Assembly: GCA_900546385.1 (NCBI GenBank)
Contig: URCT01000028.1
Span: forward strand, 1 to 23,935
Direction of reading: 5' to 3'
From: an uncultured Eubacteriales bacterium
GTDB taxonomy: Bacteria; Bacillota; Clostridia; Oscillospirales; CAG-382
Length of the DNA: 23,935 nt
Shown here: in pieces, positions 15,492 to 22,711 of the stretch
Layout: each line of letters opens with the position of its first letter
How positions within the stretch are numbered: the stretch's first letter is position 1
Program-made: the position numbers and the translations under genes
Notes under the pieces: model-generated
The model's database searches: none
What the model saw: the letters and a program-made list of their open reading frames with translations, nothing else
What the model was told of the DNA's origin: nothing

Positions 15492-16355
15492 ATGAACGCG
15501 TATATACCGAAGCAGTTTGACTATTGGCCGACCCTTGCACTTGAAAATTGTGAGATCGGCGACGTCGGCATCGGCATCGACAGCGAAAAACGCGGTGAGC
15601 GGTATGTGCCGTTTCATCCGCACGGGCCGCTGTTTGAGGTGACCTGCATTTTGGAGGGACGCGGCGTCAGCTATGCCGGGACTTGTCCGATAAAGGTGCA
15701 AAAAGGCGATATTTTTCTGTCCGTGCCGTTTGAAGAGCATCGGTTGGACAGCGATCCGGAATCTCCGCTCTGCCAAGAGTTTCTGACCTTCGGCGTGCGC
15801 GGCGAACGGTTTCTGCCGCTGTCCGATCGGCTGTGGAAATTGGGACTTCCGCCGCAAAACCGCGTTTTTCACGATGAAAGCGTGGTGACGCTCATCGATT
15901 TGATTTTGGAGGAATTGCAGAACGGCTCGAAAATCTATCGCAAAGAGATCCTTTCGTCGCTGACGGATCAGGTGGCCTTGCGGGTGTTGCGCGCCTTTTG
16001 GGATTATTCGCCGAAGCCGCTGTCGGTCGTGCCGTCGGACAAAGAGCTGTGCGAGCATATCACGCATTACATCGATACGCATTTGTATACCTTACGTACC
16101 CTCACCGAGCTTGGCGAAGCCTTGCGCTATAATTACAGCTACCTTTCGTCACGCTATCGAAACGTGACCGGCCATACCATCAAGGAATACTATACCAGGC
16201 GGCGGATGGAGGAGGCCAAACGGCTGTTAAGCACGCAAAACGGCAGCATTTCGCAGGTCGCCGAACAGCTCGGCTATTCCGGCGTGTATGCGTTCAGCAA
16301 AGCGTTTAAGGCTTATTATCGGATGCCGCCGAGCGACTTGCTCAAAGAAGCATAA
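15492..16355 (+). CDS. AraC-family transcriptional regulator
   Basis: A 287-aa regulator. The N-terminal half (about 35-100) is a cupin-like sensing domain with HPHGPLFEV and FEEHRL His/Glu positions. The C-terminal ~100 residues (about 188-287) hold the two helix-turn-helix units of the AraC/XylS type, including LTELGEALRYNYSYLSSRY (about 204-222) and ISQVAEQLGYSGVYAFSKAF (253-272). An upstream in-frame ATG at 15453 overlaps the promoter, so ATG 15492 with GGGAGGGAAG is chosen. It is divergent from the exported-protein operon and a nested inverted-repeat array lies between them, so that operon is its most likely target. The ligand is unknown; carbohydrates are common in the family. Confidence 0.93.
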   Translation: MNAYIPKQFDYWPTLALENCEIGDVGIGIDSEKRGERYVPFHPHGPLFEVTCILEGRGVSYAGTCPIKVQKGDIFLSVPFEEHRLDSDPESPLCQEFLTFGVRGERFLPLSDRLWKLGLPPQNRVFHDESVVTLIDLILEELQNGSKIYRKEILSSLTDQVALRVLRAFWDYSPKPLSVVPSDKELCEHITHYIDTHLYTLRTLTELGEALRYNYSYLSSRYRNVTGHTIKEYYTRRRMEEAKRLLSTQNGSISQVAEQLGYSGVYAFSKAFKAYYRMPPSDLLKEA

Positions 16356-16391
16356 AAAGAACGCAAAAACATACTTGCTTTTGCGTTCTTT
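16356..16391. terminator. Bidirectional terminator between convergent genes
   Basis: A perfect 13-bp stem, AAAGAACGCAAAA (16356-16368) with TTTTGCGTTCTTT (16379-16391). The A and T tracts at both sides suit termination of the AraC gene (+) and of the DUF2325 gene (-), which ends 36 bp away. Confidence 0.85.
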
Positions 16392-16426
16392 GAAAGGTTT
16401 GCCGAAAGCGTTGCAGGATGAGCTGC

Positions 16427-16723
16427 TTATTTTGCACACGTGCTTCCGAAATATTCGTTTAAGGCTTCTTGCAGCGCACTTCCGCTGGAGGAGTGACAAT
16501 GCTTGAGCACCGCTCCCGTCTTTTGCGCTTGTTCCGAGGCCACGCCGACCATTTTATGCGCGACCGTTCCGGTGAATACGATCACCATATCCGGCGAACC
16601 GATCTGATTCTTGAAGTTGGCGGGAAATTGGGTGAAAACCTTGCATTTACATCCGTATTTTCCGCAGATTTCTTTGTAACGGCAGTGCATACGGTCATGA
16701 CCGCCGACAATGACGATGCTCAT
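16427..16723 (-). CDS. DUF2325 domain protein of the Feo cluster
   Basis: A 98-aa protein matching the DUF2325 pattern: N-terminal MSIVIVGGHDRM, central IGSPDMVIVFTGTVAHKMV and C-terminal HCHSSSGSALQEAL. It has six cysteines (14, 20, 25, 27, 76, 96) and His9 and His13 near the N-terminus, so metal or redox chemistry is possible. The fold may be Rossmann-like by the GGHD loop; this is inference. An AAGGAGAT site precedes the start. It is the last gene of the feo cluster but has its own promoter with an iron-box palindrome in the spacer, which ties its expression to metal status. Its molecular function is unknown. Confidence 0.85.
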   Translation of the reverse strand: MSIVIVGGHDRMHCRYKEICGKYGCKCKVFTQFPANFKNQIGSPDMVIVFTGTVAHKMVGVASEQAQKTGAVLKHCHSSSGSALQEALNEYFGSTCAK

Positions 16724-16745
16724 TTGTTCATCTCCTTGATGCTGA

Positions 16746-16774
16746 CATATAGTTAGTTATAACTAACTTGTTGA
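16746..16774 (-). promoter_or_regulatory. Promoter of the DUF2325 gene, operator in the spacer
   Basis: On the minus strand, TCAACA (16769-16774) and TATATG (16746-16751) are 17 bp apart. Each hexamer matches consensus at four of six positions, and the palindrome at 16752-16767 fills the spacer. Confidence 0.5.
16751..16768. promoter_or_regulatory. Iron-box palindrome upstream of the DUF2325 gene
   Basis: AGTTAGTTATAACTAACT is an 18-bp perfect palindrome containing GTTAG-N6-CTAAC. The form resembles DtxR/IdeR/MntR-type operators (TTAG...CTAA). Related sites occur before feoB and the first feoA. Confidence 0.75.
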
Positions 16775-16778
16775 TTTT

Positions 16779-16812
16779 GATATACCGCAAAGCGTCTGCC
16801 TTGCGGTATATC
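16779..16812. terminator. Hairpin between the Cys-rich gene and the DUF2325 gene
   Basis: A perfect 12-bp stem, GATATACCGCAA (16779-16790) with TTGCGGTATATC (16801-16812), and a 10-nt loop. On the minus strand there is no U-tract after it, so it may be a weak terminator or an RNA-stabilising or processing hairpin within the feo transcript. Confidence 0.5.
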
Positions 16813-16868
16813 TTTATGAGGGAAAGTGAAATGCTTATGCTTGTGCCAAAAGCAAAGCCGGAAAGCGT

Positions 16869-17048
16869 TTACTTTTTGGCCGCGTTATGGCATGAACCAT
16901 GCATGGCACAATGCGCGCAGTTCGCACCGCAGGTGGATCTACCTTGCTTCTTGCACTTTCTAAGGTACACCACAATCGCGGCAACCACGGCAATCAGAAC
17001 GAGCGCCACAACAATCGTCGATAGATTTTCGGCTAAAAACGTTAACAT
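16869..17048 (-). CDS. FeoB-associated Cys-rich membrane protein
   Basis: A 59-aa gene. The product starts MLTFLAENLSTIVVALVLIA, has one membrane segment (about 10-28), then YLRKCKKQGRSTCGANC followed by AHCAMHGSCHNAAKK. Five cysteines (32, 40, 44, 47, 53) and His46, His50 and His54 form a cytosolic or periplasmic metal-binding tail. This is the FeoB_associated small protein found behind feoB in Clostridia, thought to assist ferrous iron transport. An AAGGAGG site 7 nt before the ATG and the 45-bp gap after feoB support translation in the same transcript. Confidence 0.92.
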   Translation of the reverse strand: MLTFLAENLSTIVVALVLIAVVAAIVVYLRKCKKQGRSTCGANCAHCAMHGSCHNAAKK

Positions 17049-17093
17049 GATAAATCCTCCTTATTCAGTTTTTAGTATATGCGAAAAGCGGAA

Positions 17094-19613
17094 TTATTTC
17101 AAGGCTTTTTCTTTTTCGGCAACTTTAACATTTCCGGAAAACTTGCCGGCTTCCTTGTACGGCTTGAACAGCTGATAGATGATGCCGACGAGAAGGACGA
17201 TCGATACGATGACACCGAGAATGTTAACGTTTTTGCCGCCATCGTAGAAGATGTTGCCGAACTGGGTGATCATGAGGGCGATGACATAGGCAAAGCCGCA
17301 CTGATAGCCGATAGCGAACCACGTCCATTTTGCGTTGTTCATTTCACGCTTGATAGCACCGATGGCTGCAAAGCACGGAGCGCAAAGCAGGTTGAACACG
17401 AGGAACGAGTAACCGGTGATCTGCGTGAAGGCTGCGCCAATTGCGGGCCAACCGTCGGGATACAGGATACCCATGGTGCCGACGATGTTTTCCTTAGCCA
17501 CAAGACCGGTGATGGAAGCCACAGCGGCCTGCCAGTTGCCCCAGCCGAGCGGTTTGAAGATCCAAGCGAGGACACCGCCGATGGTGGCAAGAATACTCAT
17601 GCCGATCTCTTCGTCATTCAACATACGGAAGCCGTCCGGTGTGAAGCCGAAGTAGGTGGTGAACCAAACGAAGATGGTCGAAAGCAAGATGATGGTACCG
17701 GCCTTCTTGATGAACGACCAGCCGCGCTCCCACATACTGCGAAGCACGTTGAGAACCGTCGGAAGGTGGTAAGCCGGAAGTTCCATAACGAACGGAGCCG
17801 GATCGCCTGCGAACATCTTGGTCTTCTTAAGCATGATACCCGAAATGATGATGGCAGCCATACCGACAAAGTATGCCGAGGTAGCAACCCATGCCGAGCC
17901 GCCGAAGATAGCGCCGGCGATCATCGAGATGAACGGCACCTTTGCGCCGCAGGGGATGAAGGTGGTGGTCATGATGGTCATCTTGCGGTCGCGGTCATTT
18001 TCAATGGTACGCGAAGCCATGATACCCGGAACGCCGCAGCCCGTACCGATAAGCATCGGGATAAAGGACTTACCGGAAAGACCGAATTTGCGGAAGATAC
18101 GGTCGAGAACGAACGCGATACGCGCCATATAACCGCACGCTTCAAGGAAGGCAAGGAGCAAGAACAATACGAGCATCTGCGGAACGAAGCCGAGCACCGC
18201 GCCGACACCGGCAACGATACCGTCGTTAATCAGACCCTTCAGCCATTCTGCACAGCCGATGGCGTCAAGACCGTCTCCAACCAATACCGGAATACCCGGA
18301 ACCCAAGGACCGTATTCAGCCGGATCGGGCTCGTCAAAACCGTTTTCTTCTAAGTAAGCAACGGCTTCCGTGTAGCTCTTGCCAACGGTGGCTTCTGCTT
18401 GCTCTTCAGACAGATTTTCGGGAACTTTATCGTAATATGCGGTTTTCTCGCTTGTAGCAAGCGTTTCTTCATCTGCAACTTCGAAGGTTACAGAATCGGA
18501 TTCCGGCTTATACGCTTTCATTTCTTCCAGCGCAGCATCCGCATCGAAATCTTTTGCCGCGAAATCAATGCCGGTAAAGGCACTCACCGCTTCGGTAGCA
18601 TCGCCGTATTCTCCGGCGACCTCATCGTAATCCGCACGGCCGATGCCGAGCAAATACCAGCCGTCGCCGAACAAACCGTCGTTTGCCCAATCCGTTGCCG
18701 ACGAGCCGACCGTTACCATGGATATGTAGTACACCAGGAACATAACGACTGCGAAGATCGGAAGACCCAGCCAACGGTTGGTAACGACCTTATCGATCTT
18801 ATCGGAGGTCGAAAGCTTGCCGACATTCTTTTTCTTGTAGCAGTTCTTTATAAGACCGGCGATGTAGACATACCGCTCGTTGGTGATGATGCTTTCCGCA
18901 TCGTCGTCGAGTTCCTTTTCGGCAGCCGCGATATCGGTCTCAATGTGCGCCATGGTGTCTTTCGGAATGTTTAATTCGTTAAGAGCCTTGGAATCGCGTT
19001 CGAAAATCTTGATGGCGTACCAACGCTGACGTTCCTGCGGCATATCGTGCAGCACGGCTTCTTCAATGTGGGCGATGGCGTGTTCCACAGGACCCGAAAA
19101 CGTGTGCATCGGAACGGTCTTGCCGTTTCTTGCGGCAGCGATGGCGGCTTCGGCAGCTTCTTCGATGCCGGTGCCCTTTAAGGCCGAAATCTCAACGATT
19201 TTACATCCAAGCTCACGGGATAACTCTTCTACGTTGATCTTGTCGCCGCTCTTGCGGACAACGTCCATCATGTTGATGGCGATAACCACCGGAATGCCAA
19301 GCTCGGTAAGCTGGGTGGTAAGATACAGGTTTCTTTCGAGATTGGTACCGTCGATGATGTTCAAAATGGCGTCGGGACGCTCACCGATCAAGTAGTTACG
19401 GGCGACCACTTCTTCGAGCGTGTACGGCGAAAGGGAATAAATACCCGGAAGGTCGGTGACGATTACGCCGTCGTGTTTCTTTAATTTACCTTCTTTTTTC
19501 TCTACGGTTACACCCGGCCAGTTACCGACGAACTGGTTCGAACCGGTCAACGCGTTGAATAACGTTGTTTTACCGCAGTTCGGATTTCCCGCAAGGGCGA
19601 TCCTCAAATTCAT
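17094..19613 (-). CDS. feoB: Ferrous iron transporter FeoB
   Basis: An 839-aa Fe(II) importer in the inner membrane. The N-terminal G domain has GNPNCGKTT (9-17, G1), DLPG (54-57, G3) and NMMD (114-117, G4), followed by the helical cytoplasmic domain (about 165-265). The membrane part has the first segment at about 282-302, then GVGAVLGFVPQMLVLFLLLA (470-489), the Gate-type cores with GTGCGVPG (523-530) and PCGAK (554-558), and a last segment near 798-818. A long acidic stretch (about 320-440) between the first and second membrane segments is extra compared with typical FeoB of about 660-770 aa. A GAGGAA site precedes the ATG. It has its own promoter and iron box in addition to feoA-driven transcription. 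Confidence 0.97.
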   Translation of the reverse strand: MNLRIALAGNPNCGKTTLFNALTGSNQFVGNWPGVTVEKKEGKLKKHDGVIVTDLPGIYSLSPYTLEEVVARNYLIGERPDAILNIIDGTNLERNLYLTTQLTELGIPVVIAINMMDVVRKSGDKINVEELSRELGCKIVEISALKGTGIEEAAEAAIAAARNGKTVPMHTFSGPVEHAIAHIEEAVLHDMPQERQRWYAIKIFERDSKALNELNIPKDTMAHIETDIAAAEKELDDDAESIITNERYVYIAGLIKNCYKKKNVGKLSTSDKIDKVVTNRWLGLPIFAVVMFLVYYISMVTVGSSATDWANDGLFGDGWYLLGIGRADYDEVAGEYGDATEAVSAFTGIDFAAKDFDADAALEEMKAYKPESDSVTFEVADEETLATSEKTAYYDKVPENLSEEQAEATVGKSYTEAVAYLEENGFDEPDPAEYGPWVPGIPVLVGDGLDAIGCAEWLKGLINDGIVAGVGAVLGFVPQMLVLFLLLAFLEACGYMARIAFVLDRIFRKFGLSGKSFIPMLIGTGCGVPGIMASRTIENDRDRKMTIMTTTFIPCGAKVPFISMIAGAIFGGSAWVATSAYFVGMAAIIISGIMLKKTKMFAGDPAPFVMELPAYHLPTVLNVLRSMWERGWSFIKKAGTIILLSTIFVWFTTYFGFTPDGFRMLNDEEIGMSILATIGGVLAWIFKPLGWGNWQAAVASITGLVAKENIVGTMGILYPDGWPAIGAAFTQITGYSFLVFNLLCAPCFAAIGAIKREMNNAKWTWFAIGYQCGFAYVIALMITQFGNIFYDGGKNVNILGVIVSIVLLVGIIYQLFKPYKEAGKFSGNVKVAEKEKALK

Positions 19614-19634
19614 GATTGGTTCCTCACTTTCTGC

Positions 19635-19650
19635 GTTAGTCTAAGCTAAC
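19635..19650. promoter_or_regulatory. Iron-box palindrome upstream of feoB
   Basis: GTTAGTCTAAGCTAAC fits GTTAG-N6-CTAAC. Its last base overlaps the -10 element of the feoB promoter, so a bound repressor would block it. Confidence 0.72.
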
Positions 19651-19678
19651 CTATAAGTAACATGATCTGCATTTGCAA
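19650..19678 (-). promoter_or_regulatory. Internal promoter for feoB
   Basis: On the minus strand, TTGCAA (19673-19678) and TATAGG (19650-19655) are separated by 17 bp. It lies in the 80-bp gap between the second feoA and feoB. Confidence 0.55.
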
Positions 19679-19693
19679 ACAAAATGACCGAGC

Positions 19694-19915
19694 TTATTCG
19701 ATTTCGATCATTTCCGCATCTGCTTTGCGCAAGGAAAGTTCATAGCCTCTGACGGTGATCTCAACCGGATCGCCGAGCGGCGCAACCTTGCGGACATGGA
19801 CGTCGACGCCTTTGGTGATGCCCATATCCATGATACGGCGCTTGATGGCACCTTCGCCGTGAAGCTTCACGACGCGGACATTTTCGCCGATCTTGGCTTC
19901 TTTGAGTGTTCGCAT
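19694..19915 (-). CDS. feoA: FeoA-domain protein (second copy)
   Basis: A 73-aa SH3-like protein that works with FeoB. It starts MRTLKEAKIGENVRVVKLHG and shows the FeoA pattern KRRIMDMGITKGVDVHVRKVAPLGDPVEITVRG... with the conserved GD-P-x-E and RGYELSLRKADAEMI end. The frame is open for 21 more codons upstream, but ATG 19915 has an AAGGAGG site 9 nt before it, so this start is used. It lies 66 bp after the first feoA-like gene and 80 bp before feoB. Two FeoA genes before one FeoB are common in Clostridia. Confidence 0.93.
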   Translation of the reverse strand: MRTLKEAKIGENVRVVKLHGEGAIKRRIMDMGITKGVDVHVRKVAPLGDPVEITVRGYELSLRKADAEMIEIE

Positions 19916-19981
19916 TGCGTGTATCCTCCTTAATATATGAAAATAAAATGTGGAACAAAGGAAATTGTGTGGGCGCAAAAA

Positions 19982-20191
19982 TCAGACCATGATCTTGCGT
20001 GCCATTTCTTCGCTGATGGCAACTCTTGCCTCTTTGACATTGACGATAACGCTGCCGCCAAGCTTGCTGACGACCGTCACCGTTCCGCCGACGACAAAGC
20101 CTAAGTTTTCGAGATGCTTTTTGACCTCCGGCGTGCCGCCGATGCGCTTGATGATGTTTTCTTCGCCAAGCTCTGCGAGTGACAAAGGCAT
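19982..20191 (-). CDS. feoA: FeoA-domain protein (first copy)
   Basis: A 69-aa FeoA-family protein, the first gene of the feo transcript. Residues IIKRIGGTPEVKKHLENLGFVVG give the helical part, followed by the beta strands GTVTVVSKLGGSVIVNVKEARVAISEEMARKIMV. It differs from the second copy in having LGGSVIV where that has LGDPVEI, which is the usual split between the two FeoA subtypes in Clostridia. AAAGGAGG lies 10 nt before the ATG. The main iron-controlled promoter and three palindromes lie directly upstream. Confidence 0.92.
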   Translation of the reverse strand: MPLSLAELGEENIIKRIGGTPEVKKHLENLGFVVGGTVTVVSKLGGSVIVNVKEARVAISEEMARKIMV

Positions 20192-20209
20192 AGAACGGAC
20201 CTCCTTTTT

Positions 20210-20225
20210 GTTAGCGCGGACTAAC
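20210..20225. promoter_or_regulatory. Iron-box palindrome in feo leader, site 1
   Basis: GTTAGCGCGGACTAAC fits GTTAG-N6-CTAAC. It lies in the transcribed leader just upstream of the first feoA ribosome binding site. Confidence 0.65.
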
Positions 20226-20243
20226 TGTGCGCGTAAAAATACA

Positions 20244-20259
20244 GTTAGCCTTTTCTAAC
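20244..20259. promoter_or_regulatory. Iron-box palindrome in feo leader, site 2
   Basis: GTTAGCCTTTTCTAAC fits GTTAG-N6-CTAAC and lies about 10 bp downstream of the -10 element, near the expected transcription start. Confidence 0.7.
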
Positions 20260-20265
20260 TTCGTG

Positions 20266-20285
20266 GTTAGTTTAGCATAACTAAC
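20266..20285. promoter_or_regulatory. Iron-box palindrome over the feo promoter, site 3
   Basis: GTTAGTT-N6-AACTAAC, a 20-bp version with 7-bp arms, covers the -10 element and part of the spacer of the main feo promoter. Confidence 0.75.
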
Positions 20286-20297
20286 GCCAATTGTCAA
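20269..20297 (-). promoter_or_regulatory. Main feo operon promoter
   Basis: On the minus strand, TTGACA (20292-20297) and TAAACT (20269-20274) are 17 bp apart. Three palindromes lie on or just downstream of it. Confidence 0.85.
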
Positions 20298-20401
20298 GAC
20301 CTTCCCTGAAAAAATTGCAGATTTTACGCTTTCGACAAAAAGAACGTCGATTTTCCGGCTGAAATTTGGATATGTTGCGGAATATCCGGAAATCCTGCCA
20401 T

Positions 20402-20455
20402 AAAAAAGAACCGCCGCATACCGCAAAAAGTCTTGCGGCAGGGCAGTTCTTTTGA
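20402..20455 (-). terminator. Terminator after the YhaN-like ATPase gene
   Basis: Outer arms AAAAGAAC (20404-20411) and GTTCTTTT (20446-20453) enclose an inner CCGCAA/TTGCGG stem with some unpaired bases. Read on the minus strand it ends in TTCTTTTTTA, a good U-tract. Confidence 0.8.
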
Positions 20456-20462
20456 GAAAAAA

Positions 20463-22664
20463 TCACAGTGTGAGCAGCTTTGCACCGGCAGAAGATAAAC
20501 GTTCCGCTTCGCGCGTTTGGCAGGATAAAACGATGACCTGATACTGTTCGGCAAGTGCCTTTAAGATCTCACAGACCTTATCAAGCCGCTCATCGTCCAA
20601 ATGCACAAAGGCGTCGTCAAACACAAACACCGGCGGCTCTTTGTACAGAAAATGCGCCAAAGCAAGCCGCAGAGCCAAATACGCCGCGTCCAACGCACCG
20701 GCACTCAAATAGGCGATATCCCGGTATTCGGCTGTGCCTTTTTCGAGAAATGTCAGGTGCAGTTCGTTGTCAACGTATAGGCCGATGTACTTGCCGCCGG
20801 TCATTTTTTCGAATAATGCAGACGCATCCTTGGTAAGCAGCGGCGAAACGTTGCCGCGCATTTCTTCATGCGCGCTTTCGATGGCGGAAATGGCAAGCGA
20901 CAGGGCGGCGTGCTGTTTTTCGAGCGTTTCGATTTCGGCCGATAAGGCGGAAATATGCGCGGCAAGCTCATCCGGCTTTTGCATGGTGCCGGTCAAAACG
21001 GCCGCTTTCTTTTCGAATTCGCGCTCTTGCACGAGAAGTCCGTCAATGGCACGGCGATAAAAATCAAGCTCACGTTCGATCTTTTCCGCCTCGCGTAACG
21101 GCAGGCTTTGGTCGTAAGCGGCGGCTTTCTGCCGGAGCAGCTCAAGGTTCCCGGCACTTTGGCAAAGGCCGTCGTATACAGACGCGGCTTTGGTAAAGGC
21201 GCGTTCCGCGTTTTCGGTACGGGCAAGAGCCGCATCCAATGTGCGGATATGCTCTGCTGCCGCCGAAGCTAATGCCGAGGAATCGGAATACGACACGCCG
21301 CGGCCGGTTTTGTCGAGCATATCGGAAAGCGTTTGCGCGACTGCGGCACGTGCCGCACAAGCTGCTTCCAACAGCTTTTCGGCGTTCTCCTTCTGCCCTT
21401 TGGCACGGGAAGCCGTTTCGGCGGAGGCGGCATAGGCACGCAAGCGGCCTTCTAACTCATCGAGAGTCTGACAGCCGAACCGCGCGGCCAATTTTTCAAG
21501 CTCCGTGCGGATTTTTTTGGCACGAAAGCCAAAAAACAGGGCAATCGGGAAGGTGACAAGCAGGATGGCAAACACAAGTGTGAGCGTTTTCGCGGTCTTG
21601 TGCTTTTTGCGTAACAGTGTGATGTTTTCGTACAGGGACGACGGGTTGATCCCGGCTTCATCGATGGTGTTGTTGAATTTCATCTGCCGGATGTCGCGGA
21701 AGCTTGCCTGGTAGGCTTTGTCGGCCTCGGCGAGCGTGTCACGGGCAAACGCGACTTTTTGGTCGGCGCCGGAAAGCTCCACCAACGTCCGGTTCATTTC
21801 GGCAAGAAACGCGCGGTCGGGCATGAAGCCGCCGAAATTGACGGCAAGCCGCGTGTCCTCGAAAAGCGCACGGCTTTGGTCGGCCGCTTTTTTGGCTTCG
21901 TCCACTTTTTGGCAGAGACAGAACGCTTCATACGCAAGGCGGTTTTGCTGTTCTTTTTCCAAACGGGCAAGCGTTTCGCGGTTTTCGGCAAGCTTGGTCT
22001 GCACGCGTCCGAGTGATGCTTTCGCACCCAAAAGATCGCGGTGCAGGTCTTTTAAGCGAACCTCGGCTTCTTTGGCTTCGGCAAGCTCGGCACGCGCCGC
22101 AAACAACCGTCCGCTGCGGCCGGCTTTGCCCAAAATGGAGGTGTCAAGCTTTTCCAGCCGTTTGAGCGCGGTGTCGGAATCGACCGTGCTGTCGGCGGCA
22201 AAGACCATGTTTTTGATGGCAGCCGAGAGGGCATCCGCATCGCCGAAAAAAACATCGCCCGAGCCGATGAACGCGGTTTTGTCGAAGGTGTCGGCACTCA
22301 CGCCCAAAATGGCTTCTCCGGCGTTTTGCCCGTTAAAGACGGGCGTGCCGCTTGAATCGGTGGCGGAAAAAGCCGCCCGGGCGGCCTGTTCACGGCGTAA
22401 GACATAGGTGTCGTCGGCGGTGACGACGGTCATTTCGCCGAGCGTTTTCGGTTCATCCCACGGTGTATAGCGTTTTTTGTCGTTGTCGGCAAGAGAACTG
22501 CTTCGGGAGGAGGTGTAGCCATACAGCATGAAGCGGACGAAACGGGCAAATGAGCTTTTTCCGGACTCGTTTTTGCCGCAAATGACGTTGAGACCGTCCG
22601 CGAAGTCGAAAGACTGATGTTTGAATTTTCCAAAGCTTTGAATCAGCGCAGATCGGATTTTCAT
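20463..22664 (-). CDS. YhaN/SbcC-like coiled-coil ATPase with a membrane segment
   Basis: A 733-aa ATPase of the RecF/SMC/Rad50-like group. Walker A GKNESGKSS (30-38) is at the N-terminus; the C-terminal half-site has the signature YLSAGALDAAYLALRLAL (652-669) and Walker B VFVFDDAFVHLD (679-690). Between them is a long coiled coil, interrupted by one hydrophobic segment (about 359-381) that could hold the hinge in the membrane. This layout matches Bacillus YhaN (SbcE), which pairs with the nuclease YhaO; no such nuclease gene lies beside it here. An AAAGGAG site precedes the ATG. It is 47 bp behind a DnaD-domain gene and probably co-transcribed. A role in DNA end handling or repair is inferred from the family. 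Confidence 0.85.
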   Translation of the reverse strand: MKIRSALIQSFGKFKHQSFDFADGLNVICGKNESGKSSFARFVRFMLYGYTSSRSSSLADNDKKRYTPWDEPKTLGEMTVVTADDTYVLRREQAARAAFSATDSSGTPVFNGQNAGEAILGVSADTFDKTAFIGSGDVFFGDADALSAAIKNMVFAADSTVDSDTALKRLEKLDTSILGKAGRSGRLFAARAELAEAKEAEVRLKDLHRDLLGAKASLGRVQTKLAENRETLARLEKEQQNRLAYEAFCLCQKVDEAKKAADQSRALFEDTRLAVNFGGFMPDRAFLAEMNRTLVELSGADQKVAFARDTLAEADKAYQASFRDIRQMKFNNTIDEAGINPSSLYENITLLRKKHKTAKTLTLVFAILLVTFPIALFFGFRAKKIRTELEKLAARFGCQTLDELEGRLRAYAASAETASRAKGQKENAEKLLEAACAARAAVAQTLSDMLDKTGRGVSYSDSSALASAAAEHIRTLDAALARTENAERAFTKAASVYDGLCQSAGNLELLRQKAAAYDQSLPLREAEKIERELDFYRRAIDGLLVQEREFEKKAAVLTGTMQKPDELAAHISALSAEIETLEKQHAALSLAISAIESAHEEMRGNVSPLLTKDASALFEKMTGGKYIGLYVDNELHLTFLEKGTAEYRDIAYLSAGALDAAYLALRLALAHFLYKEPPVFVFDDAFVHLDDERLDKVCEILKALAEQYQVIVLSCQTREAERLSSAGAKLLTL

Positions 22665-22693
22665 CGGCAGGCTCCTTTTATAAGATAAGTTTC

Positions 22694-22708
22694 GGCGGTC
22701 AAGCCGCC
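22694..22708. other. Intercistronic hairpin between dnaD-like and yhaN-like genes
   Basis: GGCGG-tcaag-CCGCC, 5-bp arms. On the plus strand it is followed by TTTTT; on the minus strand, the coding direction, it is not, so it is unlikely to terminate the operon. Confidence 0.4.
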
Positions 22709-22711
22709 TTT

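Noticed and set aside
16768..17175. A 135-codon plus-strand frame across the Cys-rich gene and the feoB end
   Set aside because: The opposite strand encodes a recognised FeoB-associated peptide with a strong ribosome binding site; the plus frame contains the hairpin at 16779-16812 and no domain.
17079..18353. A 424-codon open frame on the plus strand opposite feoB
   Set aside because: It is the antisense shadow of feoB, has low-complexity His/Asp/Glu/Arg-rich composition, no domain, and no ribosome binding site suited to its start.
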